Assembly (NCBI RefSeq): GCF_003390925.1
Contig: NZ_QUBS01000087.1
Coordinates: forward strand, 62,001-126,000
Length of the DNA stretch: 64,000 nt
Reading direction: 5' to 3'
DNA from: Trinickia diaoshuihuensis
GTDB lineage: Bacteria > Pseudomonadota > Gammaproteobacteria > Burkholderiales > Burkholderiaceae
Shown: piece by piece, positions 35,859 to 45,064 of the stretch
Layout of the letters: each line of letters starts with the position of its first letter
How positions within the stretch are numbered: the first letter of the stretch is position 1
Notes under the pieces: generated by a model
Seen by the model: only the letters and a program-made list of their open reading frames with translations
Databases searched by the model: none
What the model was told of the DNA's origin: nothing
Position numbers and translations under genes: made by a program

Positions 35859-37265
35859 ATGATCCACGACGAGGCCATGCACGCAAGCGGTGCGGCGCGA
35901 CCCAAAACGATGCTCGTGAAGCACGCCGACGTGCTCGTAACGATGGATGGCGAGCGCAAGGAATTGCGTGACGCGGGGCTCTTTATCGAAGGCAACCGCA
36001 TCGCGGCCGTGGGCCCGACGCATGAACTGCCCGATACGGCCGATCAGGTACTCGATCTGCGCGGCCATTTGGTGATGCCGGGCCTCGTCAATACGCACCA
36101 CCATATGTACCAGAGCTTGACGCGCGCGGTGCCGGCAGCCCAAAACGCCGAGCTTTTCGGCTGGTTGACGAGTTTGTACCGCATCTGGGCCCATTTGACG
36201 CCCGAGATGATCGAGGTATCGACGCTCACGGCGATGGCCGAGTTGCTGCTCTCGGGTTGCACGACGTCGAGCGATCATCTCTACCTGTACCCGAACGGCG
36301 CTCGCCTGGACGACAGCATTGCCGCCGCGGCACGCATCGGCATGCGCTTTCATGCGAGCAGGGGCAGTATGAGCGTCGGGCAAAAGGACGGCGGGCTGCC
36401 GCCCGATGCGCTCGTGGAGCGCGAGGACGCGATCCTGTCCGATACGCAGCGGTTGATCGAAACCTACCATGACGAGGGGCGTTACGCGATGCTGCGCGTC
36501 GTGGTGGCGCCGTGTTCGCCGTTCTCGGTCAGCCGCGATTTGATGCGCGAATCGGCCGTGCTCGCGCGGAACTACGGTGTCTCGATGCATACGCATTTGG
36601 CAGAGAACGTCAACGACGTCGCCTATAGCCGCGAGCGTTTCGGTATGACGCCCGCCCAGTACGCCGAGGACCTCGGCTGGGTCGGCGCCGATGTGTGGCA
36701 TGCCCATTGTGTGCAGCTCGATGCGCCCGGCATCGCGCTATTCGCGCGTACGCACACGGGCGTCGCGCATTGTCCCTGTTCGAATATGCGGCTCGCCTCG
36801 GGCATCGCGCCGATCCGCCGCATGCGCGATGCCGGCGTGCCGGTGGGGTTGGGCGTCGATGGATCGGCTTCGAACGATGGCGCCCACCTCATGGGCGAGG
36901 CCCGGCAGGCGATGCTGTTGCAACGCGTCGGCTTCGGTCCCGATGCGATGAGCGCGCGCGAGGCGTTGGAGCTTGCCACGCTGGGCGGTGCCGCGGTCCT
37001 GGGGCGCGACGATATCGGTGCGCTCGCGCCCGGTATGGCGGCCGATTTCGTCGCATTCGATTTGCGCCAGCCCAATTTCGCGGGCGCGCTGCACGATCCC
37101 GTGGCGGCACTCGTGTTTTGCGCGCCGCCGCAGGTCGCGGTGAGCGTCGTCAACGGCAAGGTGGTCGTCCAGGACGGGCGTTTGGCGACGCTCGAGCTGG
37201 CGCCGTTGCTGGAACGGCATAACGTGCTCGCGGGTGCGCTAGCCGAGGCGGCGCGCTCGGCTTGA
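35859..37265 (+). CDS. 8-oxoguanine deaminase (amidohydrolase)
   Basis: A 468-residue amidohydrolase of the 8-oxoguanine deaminase/atrazine-chlorohydrolase-like group. Zinc-site residues are seen in VNTHHHMYQS (HxH), HTHLAENVND, WHAHCVQLD and the catalytic Asp in GLGVDGSASNDG. The start LVKHADVLVTMDGERKE is typical. Deamination of 8-oxoguanine gives urate directly, the substrate of PuuD encoded beside it. Guanine or isocytosine deamination is the main alternative. The ATG at 35859 has GGAA eight bases before it; 35877 and 35910 are possible. It converges with the LysR gene. Confidence 0.82.
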   Translation: MIHDEAMHASGAARPKTMLVKHADVLVTMDGERKELRDAGLFIEGNRIAAVGPTHELPDTADQVLDLRGHLVMPGLVNTHHHMYQSLTRAVPAAQNAELFGWLTSLYRIWAHLTPEMIEVSTLTAMAELLLSGCTTSSDHLYLYPNGARLDDSIAAAARIGMRFHASRGSMSVGQKDGGLPPDALVEREDAILSDTQRLIETYHDEGRYAMLRVVVAPCSPFSVSRDLMRESAVLARNYGVSMHTHLAENVNDVAYSRERFGMTPAQYAEDLGWVGADVWHAHCVQLDAPGIALFARTHTGVAHCPCSNMRLASGIAPIRRMRDAGVPVGLGVDGSASNDGAHLMGEARQAMLLQRVGFGPDAMSAREALELATLGGAAVLGRDDIGALAPGMAADFVAFDLRQPNFAGALHDPVAALVFCAPPQVAVSVVNGKVVVQDGRLATLELAPLLERHNVLAGALAEAARSA

Positions 37266-37278
37266 GCCTCAGCGCCGC

Positions 37279-38211
37279 TTAGACGCGCTCGACGAGCGTG
37301 CGCGTTGCATCCGCCACGAGGCTGCGCAACCACCGTACTTCGTCGGAATAGTGGCAGCGTTCGTGCCACAACTGGTAGTACTGCATCGGCGGGAAATCGA
37401 GCGGGGCGGGCAGGACGGTCAGCGGCAGGAACTTGGCGTAGTGATCGGCGAAGAGCCGCGTCGTCGTGAAGATGAGGTCCGACTTGATCAACACGTAGGG
37501 CGCCAAGTTGAAGTACGGCAAGGTGACGACGACATGGCGCTTGAGCCGTTCGCGCGCGAGGTGAACGTCGATCGCGCCGCGCTGGCCCACCGAGTAAGGG
37601 GTGGGTGCGAGATGCGGGGCGTTCAGGTATTGATCGAGGGTCAGTGCCCCGCGCTTGGCGAACGGATGCGTGTTGCTCATCAGGCAGACGATCTCGTCGA
37701 CGAACAAATTCGACAGATGCAACTGCTCGGGCGGTTCGGGCCAGTTGCCGACCACGACGTCGAGCTTGCCGTCCTCGAGCGCGAGCTCGTAGTCGAACGA
37801 GGGGCCCAGCGAATGGAATTCGAGCTGGGCGTTCGGTGCGGCTTGGCGAAACCGTTCGACGACGGTCGGCACGAACAGCACGTTCAGGTAGTCAGGGCAT
37901 CCGATGCGGTAGCAACGGATCGAGGTGGCCGGATCGAAGCTGTGTTGCTGAAAGCGAATCCGCTCGATCTCGCGCAATGCGTTCTGCACGGGTTCGAGCA
38001 GGCGCAGGCCGTACTCGGTCGGCACCATGCCGGACTTGCCGCGCACGAGCAGCGGGTCGCCCGTGATGTCGCGCAGGCGGCGCAGCGCGGCGCTGATCGC
38101 GGGCTGAGATTGATTGAGCTTGACGGCGGCACGCGTCACGCTGCGCTCCATCAAGAGGGTGTGCAAGACGCGCAAAAGGTACGTGTCGATCGCCTCGCGT
38201 TGCTGACTCAT
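37279..38211 (-). CDS. LysR-family regulator, NodD-like group
   Basis: A 310-residue LysR protein. The winged helix is at about 10-68 (LHTLLMERSVTRAAVKLNQS, then QPAISAALRRLRDITGDPLL), and the effector domain includes CYRIGCPDYLNVLFVPTVVER. This is the PNPOx/NodD-like subgroup often beside purine and aromatic catabolic genes. A CGGAG ribosome site supports the start at 38211; a longer frame to 38538 is not preferred. It is divergent from the ABC importer and convergent with the deaminase, so it likely controls one or both. Confidence 0.87.
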   Translation of the reverse strand: MSQQREAIDTYLLRVLHTLLMERSVTRAAVKLNQSQPAISAALRRLRDITGDPLLVRGKSGMVPTEYGLRLLEPVQNALREIERIRFQQHSFDPATSIRCYRIGCPDYLNVLFVPTVVERFRQAAPNAQLEFHSLGPSFDYELALEDGKLDVVVGNWPEPPEQLHLSNLFVDEIVCLMSNTHPFAKRGALTLDQYLNAPHLAPTPYSVGQRGAIDVHLARERLKRHVVVTLPYFNLAPYVLIKSDLIFTTTRLFADHYAKFLPLTVLPAPLDFPPMQYYQLWHERCHYSDEVRWLRSLVADATRTLVERV

Positions 38212-38270
38212 GTATTGCTCCGATATATGTTTTGGCTGATCGAGCAGGGGTGGGGGTATCAGACTTTTAA

Positions 38271-38280
38271 TATGTGCATA
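38271..38280. promoter_or_regulatory. Small palindrome in the lysR-ABC divergent promoter
   Basis: TATG-TG-CATA in an AT-rich stretch, 60 bp upstream of lysR. It is of the form of a LysR half-site pair but is short. Confidence 0.25.
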
Positions 38281-38489
38281 AATTTGCGTCAAGGGCGCAG
38301 ATACCCGTGTGGCGCATCGGCGATACCGAGTGTTCGTACGATATTGTCGGCTCGACGCTCGCCCGCGATTTGGGTATCGTCGGGCCAGGCCGCACGGTGG
38401 GACGGCGCGAAGCGGCGCGTCCACGGGGAGCGCGAGGGATGCTCGCGCGTCGCATCGAGGTAGATAAGCAGTCAGGTTTGGCGGATCAA

Positions 38490-40082
38490 ATGGGCGATCA
38501 TTCAATTCATAGCGGCCGCGCGGGCATCGGCGTACCAAAGGTGCCTCGGCTCGAGCTGAAAGGTATCAGCAAGCAATATCCGTCCGTGCGGGCGAACGAC
38601 GGCGTGGATCTCGTCGTCGCGCCGGGCGAGATTCACGCGGTGCTCGGCGAAAACGGCGCGGGCAAAAGCACGTTGATGAAAATCATCTACGGCTCCGTGC
38701 GCCCCGATGCGGGCGAGATTCGCTGGGAAGGCGAACTCGTGGAGATTGCCAGTCCCGCGCAGGCGCGCAAGCTCGGCATCGGCATGGTGTTTCAGCACTT
38801 TTCGCTGTTCGAGACGCTGACCGTCGGCGAGAACATCGCGCTGGCGCTCGACGAGCCGTTCGATTTGGCGGCGCTCGGCAAGCGGATCCGCGAAGTGTCG
38901 GCCGAGTACGGCCTCGACATCGATCCGCAACGGCACGTGCACAGCCTGACCGTGGGCGAGCGCCAGCGCGTGGAGATCGTGCGCTGTCTGCTGCAGCATC
39001 CGCGGCTGCTCATCATGGACGAGCCTACCTCGGTGCTGACCCCGCAGGCGGTGCGCAAGCTGTTCGAGACGCTCAAGCGGCTCGCATCACAAGGGTGCAG
39101 CGTGCTTTACATCAGCCACAAGCTCGACGAAATCCGTGCGCTGTGCGATACGGCGACCGTCATGCGCGGCGGCCGGGTGACGGGGCACGTCAAGCCGCGC
39201 GAGCAAACGCACGCGTCGCTCGCCCAGTTGATGGTCGGTCACGCGCTGCCCGATTACACGCGGCGCGCGCACGCGCCCGGCGAGGTGCTGCTTAATGTCG
39301 ACCGCTTGTCGGTGCCGAGCGACGATCCGTTCGGGACGTCGCTCGAGAACGTCACGTTCGCGGTGCATGCCGGAGAGATTCTCGGGATCGCGGGCGTCTC
39401 GGGCAACGGCCAGGCCGAGTTGCTCGCGGCGCTGTCGGGCGAAAAGCGCGGGGCGGCCGAGCCAGATACGGTGACGATTTGCGGTAAGCCTGCCGCGCGG
39501 CTCTCGGCCGGCGCGCGCCGCCGCTTGGGATTCGCCTTCGTTCCGGAAGAGCGGCTCGGGCGCGGCGCGGTACCCGCGATGTCGCTCGAGGACAATGCGT
39601 TGCTTACCGCCTATCGTCAACCGGGCATGGTTCGGCGCGGGTGGATCGGCGCGCGCGCAATGCGCGCTTTCGCGGCCCGCTGCATCGAGGCATTCGACGT
39701 GCGCTGCGGCGGGCCCGGCGCGCTGGCGCAGTCGCTCTCGGGCGGCAATCTGCAAAAGTACATCGTCGGCCGCGAGGTGCTGCAATCGCCGAAGGTCCTC
39801 GTGGTCGCGCAGCCGACCTGGGGCGTCGATGTCGGCGCATCGGCGTTCATCCGGCAGACCCTGCTCGATCTCTCGGCGAAGGGCGTCGCGGTGCTCGTGA
39901 TATCGGAGGAACTCGACGAGCTCTTCGATATCTGCGACCGCATCGCCGTCCTCGCTCGCGGGCGATTGTCGCCCGCGCGCAAGACGGGGGAGACGAACGC
40001 GGAGGAGATCGGCTTATGGATGGCAGGTCTATTCGGCGAAAACGGTGCGGCGCCGCCCGCCGAAGAGCCGCTCCATGCTTGA
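38490..40082 (+). CDS. BMP-type ABC importer, duplicated ATP-binding subunit
   Basis: A 530-residue protein with two ATPase domains. The first is canonical: GENGAGKST Walker A (about 50), LTVGERQRVEI signature and RLLIMDEPTS Walker B. The second has a degenerate P-loop (GVSGNGQAELLAAL), an intact LSGGNLQKYIVGRE signature and VVAQPTWGVDVGA. This layout is that of nucleoside/purine importers in the YufO/NupA class. It starts the importer operon (two permeases, BMP receptor). The start at 38490 is by family N-terminus and is uncertain by a few residues. Confidence 0.87.
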   Translation: MGDHSIHSGRAGIGVPKVPRLELKGISKQYPSVRANDGVDLVVAPGEIHAVLGENGAGKSTLMKIIYGSVRPDAGEIRWEGELVEIASPAQARKLGIGMVFQHFSLFETLTVGENIALALDEPFDLAALGKRIREVSAEYGLDIDPQRHVHSLTVGERQRVEIVRCLLQHPRLLIMDEPTSVLTPQAVRKLFETLKRLASQGCSVLYISHKLDEIRALCDTATVMRGGRVTGHVKPREQTHASLAQLMVGHALPDYTRRAHAPGEVLLNVDRLSVPSDDPFGTSLENVTFAVHAGEILGIAGVSGNGQAELLAALSGEKRGAAEPDTVTICGKPAARLSAGARRRLGFAFVPEERLGRGAVPAMSLEDNALLTAYRQPGMVRRGWIGARAMRAFAARCIEAFDVRCGGPGALAQSLSGGNLQKYIVGREVLQSPKVLVVAQPTWGVDVGASAFIRQTLLDLSAKGVAVLVISEELDELFDICDRIAVLARGRLSPARKTGETNAEEIGLWMAGLFGENGAAPPAEEPLHA

Positions 40083-40137
40083 GGCCGCGATGAGTCCGGC
40101 GCTTTGAACACACGCATCATCCACGTCCCAACCGACT

Positions 40138-41241
40138 ATGTATTTTCCCTACCGACTCGAAGCCCGGCCGACCCCTTCGCGCGCGATGCGACTCGCCGTG
40201 CCCCTCATCGCGGCATTACTGACGCTGGCCATCGGCTTTCTGATCTTCGGCCTCGTCGGACGCGATCCCGCGCAGGCGATGCGCGCGTTCTTCATCGACC
40301 CGCTCACCGGCGTCAACGGCTGGTCCGAACTGCTGCTCAAGGCGTCGCCGTTGTGCCTGATCGGGCTGGGGCTCGCGGTCGGCTATCGCGCCAACGTCTG
40401 GAACATCGGCGCCGAGGGGCAGATGCTTGCCGGCGGCATCGCGGCGAGCGGCGTGGCGATTCATTTCGACCAAGCGAGCGGTGCCCGGATCTTGTTTCTC
40501 ATGATGGGGGCGGGTGTCGTCGGCGGCATGGTCTGGGCATCGATTCCGGCGTTCTTGAAGACACGGTTCAATACCAACGAGATCTTGACGAGCCTCATGC
40601 TGACCTACGTGGCCGCTCAGCTTTTGATTTACCTCGTCAGCGGTCCCTGGCGCGACCCGCAAGGAATGAATTTTCCGATTTCGGAGATGTTCTCCGGCGA
40701 TGCGCTCTATCCGACGTTCGGCGGCGACTGGCGTTGGCAGTGGCTGCGCGGCACGCGGCTCAACGCGTCGGTGTTCTTGACCTTGGCTGCCATTCCGGCG
40801 GTGTGGCTCTTCATGCGCAAGAGCTTCGCGGGCTTTCGCATGAACGTGGGCGGGCTTGCGCCGCTTGCCGCGCGCTACGCGGGTTTCTCCGATTCGCGCA
40901 CGGTGTGGACCTCGCTGCTCCTGAGCGGCGCGTTGGCCGGGCTCGCCGGGATGGGGGAGATCGCCGGTCCGATCGGGCAATTGCAGGCGACATGGTCGCC
41001 GGGCTACGGCTTCACGGCCATCATCGTCGTCTTCGTCGGCCGGCTGCATCCGATCGGAATCGTGCTCGCGAGCTTGCTCATGGCGTTGCTCTATCTCGGC
41101 GGAGAAGCCGTGCAGACCTCGATGCAACTGCCGCAGGCACTGTCGGGCGTGTTCCAAGGGCTATTGCTGTTTTGCTTGCTCGGAGCCGATCTCTTCGTCA
41201 ATTACCGCGTACGCCGCGTCGCCCGTGTCGCGCACGGATGA
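40138..41241 (+). CDS. ABC importer permease, BMP family
   Basis: A 367-residue permease of the branched BPD_transp_2 type with some 9-10 hydrophobic helices. Marks are NVWNIGAEGQMLAGG, TRFNTNEILTSLMLTYVA, YGFTAIIVVFVGRLHPIG and SLLMALLYLGGEAVQ. These match the first permease of purine nucleoside importers (YufP/NupB class). The gap from the ATPase gene is 55 bp. Confidence 0.87.
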   Translation: MYFPYRLEARPTPSRAMRLAVPLIAALLTLAIGFLIFGLVGRDPAQAMRAFFIDPLTGVNGWSELLLKASPLCLIGLGLAVGYRANVWNIGAEGQMLAGGIAASGVAIHFDQASGARILFLMMGAGVVGGMVWASIPAFLKTRFNTNEILTSLMLTYVAAQLLIYLVSGPWRDPQGMNFPISEMFSGDALYPTFGGDWRWQWLRGTRLNASVFLTLAAIPAVWLFMRKSFAGFRMNVGGLAPLAARYAGFSDSRTVWTSLLLSGALAGLAGMGEIAGPIGQLQATWSPGYGFTAIIVVFVGRLHPIGIVLASLLMALLYLGGEAVQTSMQLPQALSGVFQGLLLFCLLGADLFVNYRVRRVARVAHG

Positions 41242-41300
41242 ACGCGCGGACGAGCCGCGCTCTCGCCATCGAATAACTCGCCAATCGAAATAGAACGACC

Positions 41301-42230
41301 ATGGATATTCAACAAGCCGGATCACTGGCGTCGAGCGCCGTCGTTGCCGCCATTCCGCTGATGTACGCTGGTGTGGGCGAGCTCGTCACCGAGAAGTCGG
41401 GCGTACTCAATCTGGGCGTCGAGGGCATGATGCTGATGGGCGCCGTCACGGGTTATGCCGTGACCGTTGCGACGGGCCATCCGTGGCTGGGCGTCGCGGC
41501 CGCGATCGGCGCGGGCGTCGCGATGGCGTTGCTGTTCGCGTTTTTGACGCTGACGATGCTTGCCAATCAAGTGGCCACCGGACTGTCGCTGGCGATTTTC
41601 GGCACGGGCTTGTCCGCCTATGTCGGCAAGCCGTACACGTCGGCATCGATCAGCGCCACGATCAATGTATGGCCGGTCCCCGCGTTCGCGCACCTGCCCG
41701 TGCTCGGCCCCGCGCTTTTCTCGTTGACCCCGCTCGGGTATCTCGCGTTCGCCGTGTTCGGCCTCGTGGCATGGTTCCTCTATCGCACGCGCGCGGGACT
41801 CGTGCTGCGTTCGGTCGGCGAATCGCCGAGCGTCGCTCATTCGGTGGGCTTCCCCGTGATCGCGGTGCGCTATGGCTCGACGCTGTTCGGCGGCGGCATG
41901 GCCGGTCTTGCCGGAGGCTATTACTCGATCGTCTATCTGCATCTGTGGCAGGAACAATTGACCTCGGGGCGCGGCTGGATTGCGCTGGCGCTCGTCGTGT
42001 TCGCGACTTGGCGGCCCGCTCGGCTGCTTGTGGGCGCGCTGCTGTTCGGGGCCGTTACGGGCCTGCAGTTCTACGCCCAAGCGGTGGGCGTGCCGGTGCC
42101 GACGCAATTTCTCGCGATGTTGCCTTACGTGGCGACCGTCGTCGTGTTGGTCCTCATTTCGCGCAACCCGAACACGATCAAACTCAACGCGCCCGCGTCG
42201 CTCGGCAAGCCTTTTTACGCGACCAGCTAA
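41301..42230 (+). CDS. ABC importer permease, BMP family
   Basis: A 309-residue permease, the second of the pair (YufQ/NupC class). It has GELVTEKSGVLNLGVEGMML, FLTLTMLANQVATGLSLAIF, GMAGLAGGYYSIVYLHLWQE and GRGWIALALVVFATW. Nine or so helices by eye. It lies 59 bp after the first permease and 41 bp before the receptor gene. Confidence 0.87.
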   Translation: MDIQQAGSLASSAVVAAIPLMYAGVGELVTEKSGVLNLGVEGMMLMGAVTGYAVTVATGHPWLGVAAAIGAGVAMALLFAFLTLTMLANQVATGLSLAIFGTGLSAYVGKPYTSASISATINVWPVPAFAHLPVLGPALFSLTPLGYLAFAVFGLVAWFLYRTRAGLVLRSVGESPSVAHSVGFPVIAVRYGSTLFGGGMAGLAGGYYSIVYLHLWQEQLTSGRGWIALALVVFATWRPARLLVGALLFGAVTGLQFYAQAVGVPVPTQFLAMLPYVATVVVLVLISRNPNTIKLNAPASLGKPFYATS

Positions 42231-42271
42231 GTCGATCACCGTTTTTCATCCCACACCACTGGAGAAGTTCA

Positions 42272-43357
42272 ATGAAAAGAAAGACCTTGACCTCGCTCGC
42301 CGCCGGCGCTGCGCTCGCGCTGGGCGTGGCCCTCACGCCGGCCGCGCGCGCGGCCGACGTGCCGGGCGTCGCGTTCGTGTACTTGGGCAACCCCGGCGAT
42401 GCCGGCTGGACCTTTGCGCACGATCAAGGTTCCAAAGAGGCCGAGGCGCAGTTCGGCAAAAAGATCAAGATCACGCGGGTCGAGGACGTGCCCGAATCGG
42501 CTGATTCCGAACGCGTGTTTCGCGACCTCGCCAGCAAGGGCAATAAGATCATCTTCGGATCGAGCTTCGGCTATCAAGACTTCGAACTGAAGGTCGCGAA
42601 GGACTTCCCGGACACCGTGTTCCTGCATGCGACGGGTTACAAGAAGGGCAAGAATTTCGGCACTTACGACGTGCGCATGTACCAAGGCGCCTACCTCGCC
42701 GGTATCGTCGCAGGACATATGACGAAGACGAACACGCTCGGGTTCGTCGCATCGGTGCCGATCCCGGAAGTCGTGCGCAACATCAATGCCTATACGCTCG
42801 GCGCGCGTTCGGTCAATCCGAAGGTCCATACCAAGGTGATCTGGATCAATAGCTGGTTCGATCCGGGCAAGGAAAAGCAAGCGGCCGAAACGCTGATCAG
42901 CCAAGGCGCCGACGTGCTGTTGCAGAATACCGACTCGAGCGCGACGCTGGCGACGGCGCAAGAAAAGCATGTGCACGCGTTCGGCTGGGACTCCGATATG
43001 AAGAAGTTCGGCCCGGATGCGGCGCTCGGCTCGGTCGTGGCGCACTGGGGCGTCTACTACCGCGCGGCGATCCAGCAGGTGCTCGACGGAAAATGGAAGA
43101 ACGACCCCGTCTGGTGGGGGGTGTCCCAGCAAGCGGTCGACCTCGAGGACTTGAATACCACGGTGCCTGCTAACGCACTCGCCGACGAGAAGGCCGCGCG
43201 CAGCGCGATCGCGGGCGGCAAGCGCGATGTCTTCACGGGCCCGATCAAGGATCAGGGCGGTAACGTCAAGGTTCCCGCGGGCACGACGCTGACCGACGCC
43301 GACTTGCAGCGTCTGAACTGGTACGTCGAGGGGGTGGACGGCACGCTGCCGCACTGA
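42272..43357 (+). CDS. BMP-family substrate-binding protein
   Basis: A 361-residue periplasmic receptor. The signal peptide is MKRKTLTSLAAGAALALG to about residue 28, cut after ARA-A. The BMP/PnrA fold is recognisable in VAFVYLGNPGDAGWTFAHDQG, IIFGSSFGYQDF, YQGAYLAGIVAG and HVHAFGWDSDM. Basic-membrane-protein receptors of this type bind purine nucleosides or nucleobases. With the deaminase and LysR nearby, a purine such as 8-oxoguanine, guanine or xanthine is a reasonable ligand. GGAG precedes the ATG. Confidence 0.87.
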   Translation: MKRKTLTSLAAGAALALGVALTPAARAADVPGVAFVYLGNPGDAGWTFAHDQGSKEAEAQFGKKIKITRVEDVPESADSERVFRDLASKGNKIIFGSSFGYQDFELKVAKDFPDTVFLHATGYKKGKNFGTYDVRMYQGAYLAGIVAGHMTKTNTLGFVASVPIPEVVRNINAYTLGARSVNPKVHTKVIWINSWFDPGKEKQAAETLISQGADVLLQNTDSSATLATAQEKHVHAFGWDSDMKKFGPDAALGSVVAHWGVYYRAAIQQVLDGKWKNDPVWWGVSQQAVDLEDLNTTVPANALADEKAARSAIAGGKRDVFTGPIKDQGGNVKVPAGTTLTDADLQRLNWYVEGVDGTLPH

Positions 43358-43364
43358 TGCGTCG

Positions 43365-43385
43365 GAACGGGCGGCGAGCCCGTTC
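43365..43385. terminator. Hairpin between convergent genes
   Basis: An 8-bp perfect stem (GAACGGGC / GCCCGTTC) with loop GGCGA lies between the receptor and dodecin stops. No T-run follows, so termination is uncertain. Confidence 0.4.
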
Positions 43386-43595
43386 TCAGTCCTCCAGCCG
43401 CATTCCTACCTTGAGCGTGACTTGCCAATGCGCGACGCTGCCGTTTTCGATGTGCCCGCGCGTTTCGATGACTTCGAACCAATGCAAGTTGCGCAGCGTC
43501 TTCGATGCGCGCTCGATCGCGCATCGCACGGCGTCGTCGCACGACTTGGTCGACGAACCGGTCAGCTCGATGTACTTGTAGACATGGTCGCTCAT
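43386..43595 (-). CDS. Dodecin (flavin-storage protein)
   Basis: A 69-residue dodecin. It has [20 protein letters not shown], the flavin-stacking Trp39 in [11 protein letters not shown] and Gln58 in HWQVTLKVG. Dodecins form dodecamers that bind FMN or FAD. It is transcribed alone, opposite to the ABC operon. Confidence 0.9.
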   Translation of the reverse strand: MSDHVYKYIELTGSSTKSCDDAVRCAIERASKTLRNLHWFEVIETRGHIENGSVAHWQVTLKVGMRLED

Positions 43596-43694
43596 GAATG
43601 TTCTCCGTTTGTCGGCGAGAATGGAAAGACCAGTATAGGCAACGGCGCTCGAGCGTGCCGTGACGGGCTTTTTTCATCGCGAGGGAAAACGACG

Positions 43695-44600
43695 ATGGAC
43701 ATTGGATTTTGCGGACCGGGTCTCATGGGCGCGCCGATGATTCGGCATCTGCTGCGAGCCGGACACACCGTCTGGGTTTGGAACCGTACCCGGGAAAAAG
43801 CTCGGGCGCTCGTGGCGGACGGCGCGCAGGTCGTGGATGCGCCTCACGATTTGCGTAGGCATGCGCAGTCGGTGTTTTTGTGCGTGTCCGACACGCGGGC
43901 CGTCGAGGAGGTCGTTTTCGGGCCCGGGGGCCTGCTCGGTGACGATCCCGCCGGTGCGAGCGCGGGCAGGGTGCGTTGGATCGTCGACCATTCGAGCATC
44001 TCGCCCGTCGCGACGCGGCAATACGCGGCGTGCGTAGCGCGTTACGGTATCGGCTGGATCGATGCGCCGGTTTCCGGAGGCGTGCCCGGAGCCGAGGCCG
44101 GTACGCTCGCCGTCATGGCCGGCGGCGAGGCTGCCGATATCGCCCAACTGGAACCGGTCATCGGCGCCTATGCGGCGCGCGTCACGCATATGGGCGAGGC
44201 GGGTGCGGGGCAAATGACGAAGCTGTGCAACCAAGCGATCGTTTGCGCGACGGTCGCGGGCATCGCCGAAGCGGTCGGTTTAGCTCAAGCGGCGGGCATC
44301 GATGCGTCGCGTCTGCCGCAAGCGCTGGCCGGCGGCTGGGCCGATTCCGTCTTACTGAGAACGTTCGTGCCGCGCATGACGGAGAGCGGACATGCGCCTC
44401 TCGGGTCGTTGAGAACGTTTCAAAAGGACATCGATACGGTCGCGGACGCGGCGCGATCGACTGGCGCGGTCGTGCCCGTCGTAGGCACGGTACAGCAACT
44501 GCTGCGCTTGGGCGCGGCAATGGGACTCGCCGACGCCGATCTGGCGGCATTTATCGACATCGTGCGGCCGCAAGCGAATACGGCGCCGCGCGGGCAATAA
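43695..44600 (+). CDS. 3-hydroxyisobutyrate-dehydrogenase-family reductase
   Basis: A 301-residue beta-hydroxyacid dehydrogenase. It has GFCGPGLMGAPMIRHLLRAG, WNRTREKARAL, DAPVSGGVPGAEAGTLAVM and the catalytic Lys in QMTKLCNQAIV. Possible activities are tartronate-semialdehyde, glyoxylate or succinic-semialdehyde reduction. The tartronate branch would follow from glyoxylate made by the purine island, but no gcl or hyi gene is near. AGGG precedes the ATG at 43695. Confidence 0.85.
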   Translation: MDIGFCGPGLMGAPMIRHLLRAGHTVWVWNRTREKARALVADGAQVVDAPHDLRRHAQSVFLCVSDTRAVEEVVFGPGGLLGDDPAGASAGRVRWIVDHSSISPVATRQYAACVARYGIGWIDAPVSGGVPGAEAGTLAVMAGGEAADIAQLEPVIGAYAARVTHMGEAGAGQMTKLCNQAIVCATVAGIAEAVGLAQAAGIDASRLPQALAGGWADSVLLRTFVPRMTESGHAPLGSLRTFQKDIDTVADAARSTGAVVPVVGTVQQLLRLGAAMGLADADLAAFIDIVRPQANTAPRGQ

Positions 44601-44626
44601 CGATTCGGGTAAGCGCCGCGCGCGTG

Positions 44627-45064
44627 TCAGCGGAACGAGCGCGGCGCGGCATCGCCGGCGTTTTGCTTGCGCGGACCACCGGTGACGGCGCCTGCACCGA
44701 ATTCGGGCAAGATCTTCGCGCGCGCCCGGCTGGCGAACACAAGGAAGCCGAACCCGTTCGTCTCGTACCAGTACCCGCCGTTCTCGAGGCCTTCGAGCGG
44801 CTGCTCGAGCGCATTGGCGATCGACTCAATGCAGCGGCGGCGCAGCTCGTCGACATCGGGGTAGGGCGGTTGCGCGCCGCGCACGGTGCACAGCAGGACG
44901 TCGAGCCCCGGTAGGGCGTGTTCGTAAAGCACGGGCTCGTCCTGCGCACGCGCACGGGCGATCTTGGTATCGAGCTGAACGAATGGTTTGAACTGGCGCA
45001 GGACGGCGAGAAACGATTCTTTGCTGTCCGCACTCGCGCGCCTGCGCTTTCTCGGGAAGGACAT
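44627..45064 (-). CDS. Hypothetical protein
   Basis: A 145-residue protein with a basic N-terminus (FPRKRRRASADSKESF) and no signal peptide or membrane segment. Its centre is LYEHALPGLDVLLCTVRG, followed by YPDVDELRRRCIESIANALE. I recognise no domain. The start is placed at 45064; longer starts to 45199 lack a ribosome site. It converges on the dehydrogenase gene. Confidence 0.55.
   Translation of the reverse strand: MSFPRKRRRASADSKESFLAVLRQFKPFVQLDTKIARARAQDEPVLYEHALPGLDVLLCTVRGAQPPYPDVDELRRRCIESIANALEQPLEGLENGGYWYETNGFGFLVFASRARAKILPEFGAGAVTGGPRKQNAGDAAPRSFR

Noticed and set aside
42269-43354. 361-residue minus-strand frame
   Set aside because: Antisense of the BMP receptor, whose signal peptide and fold are clear.
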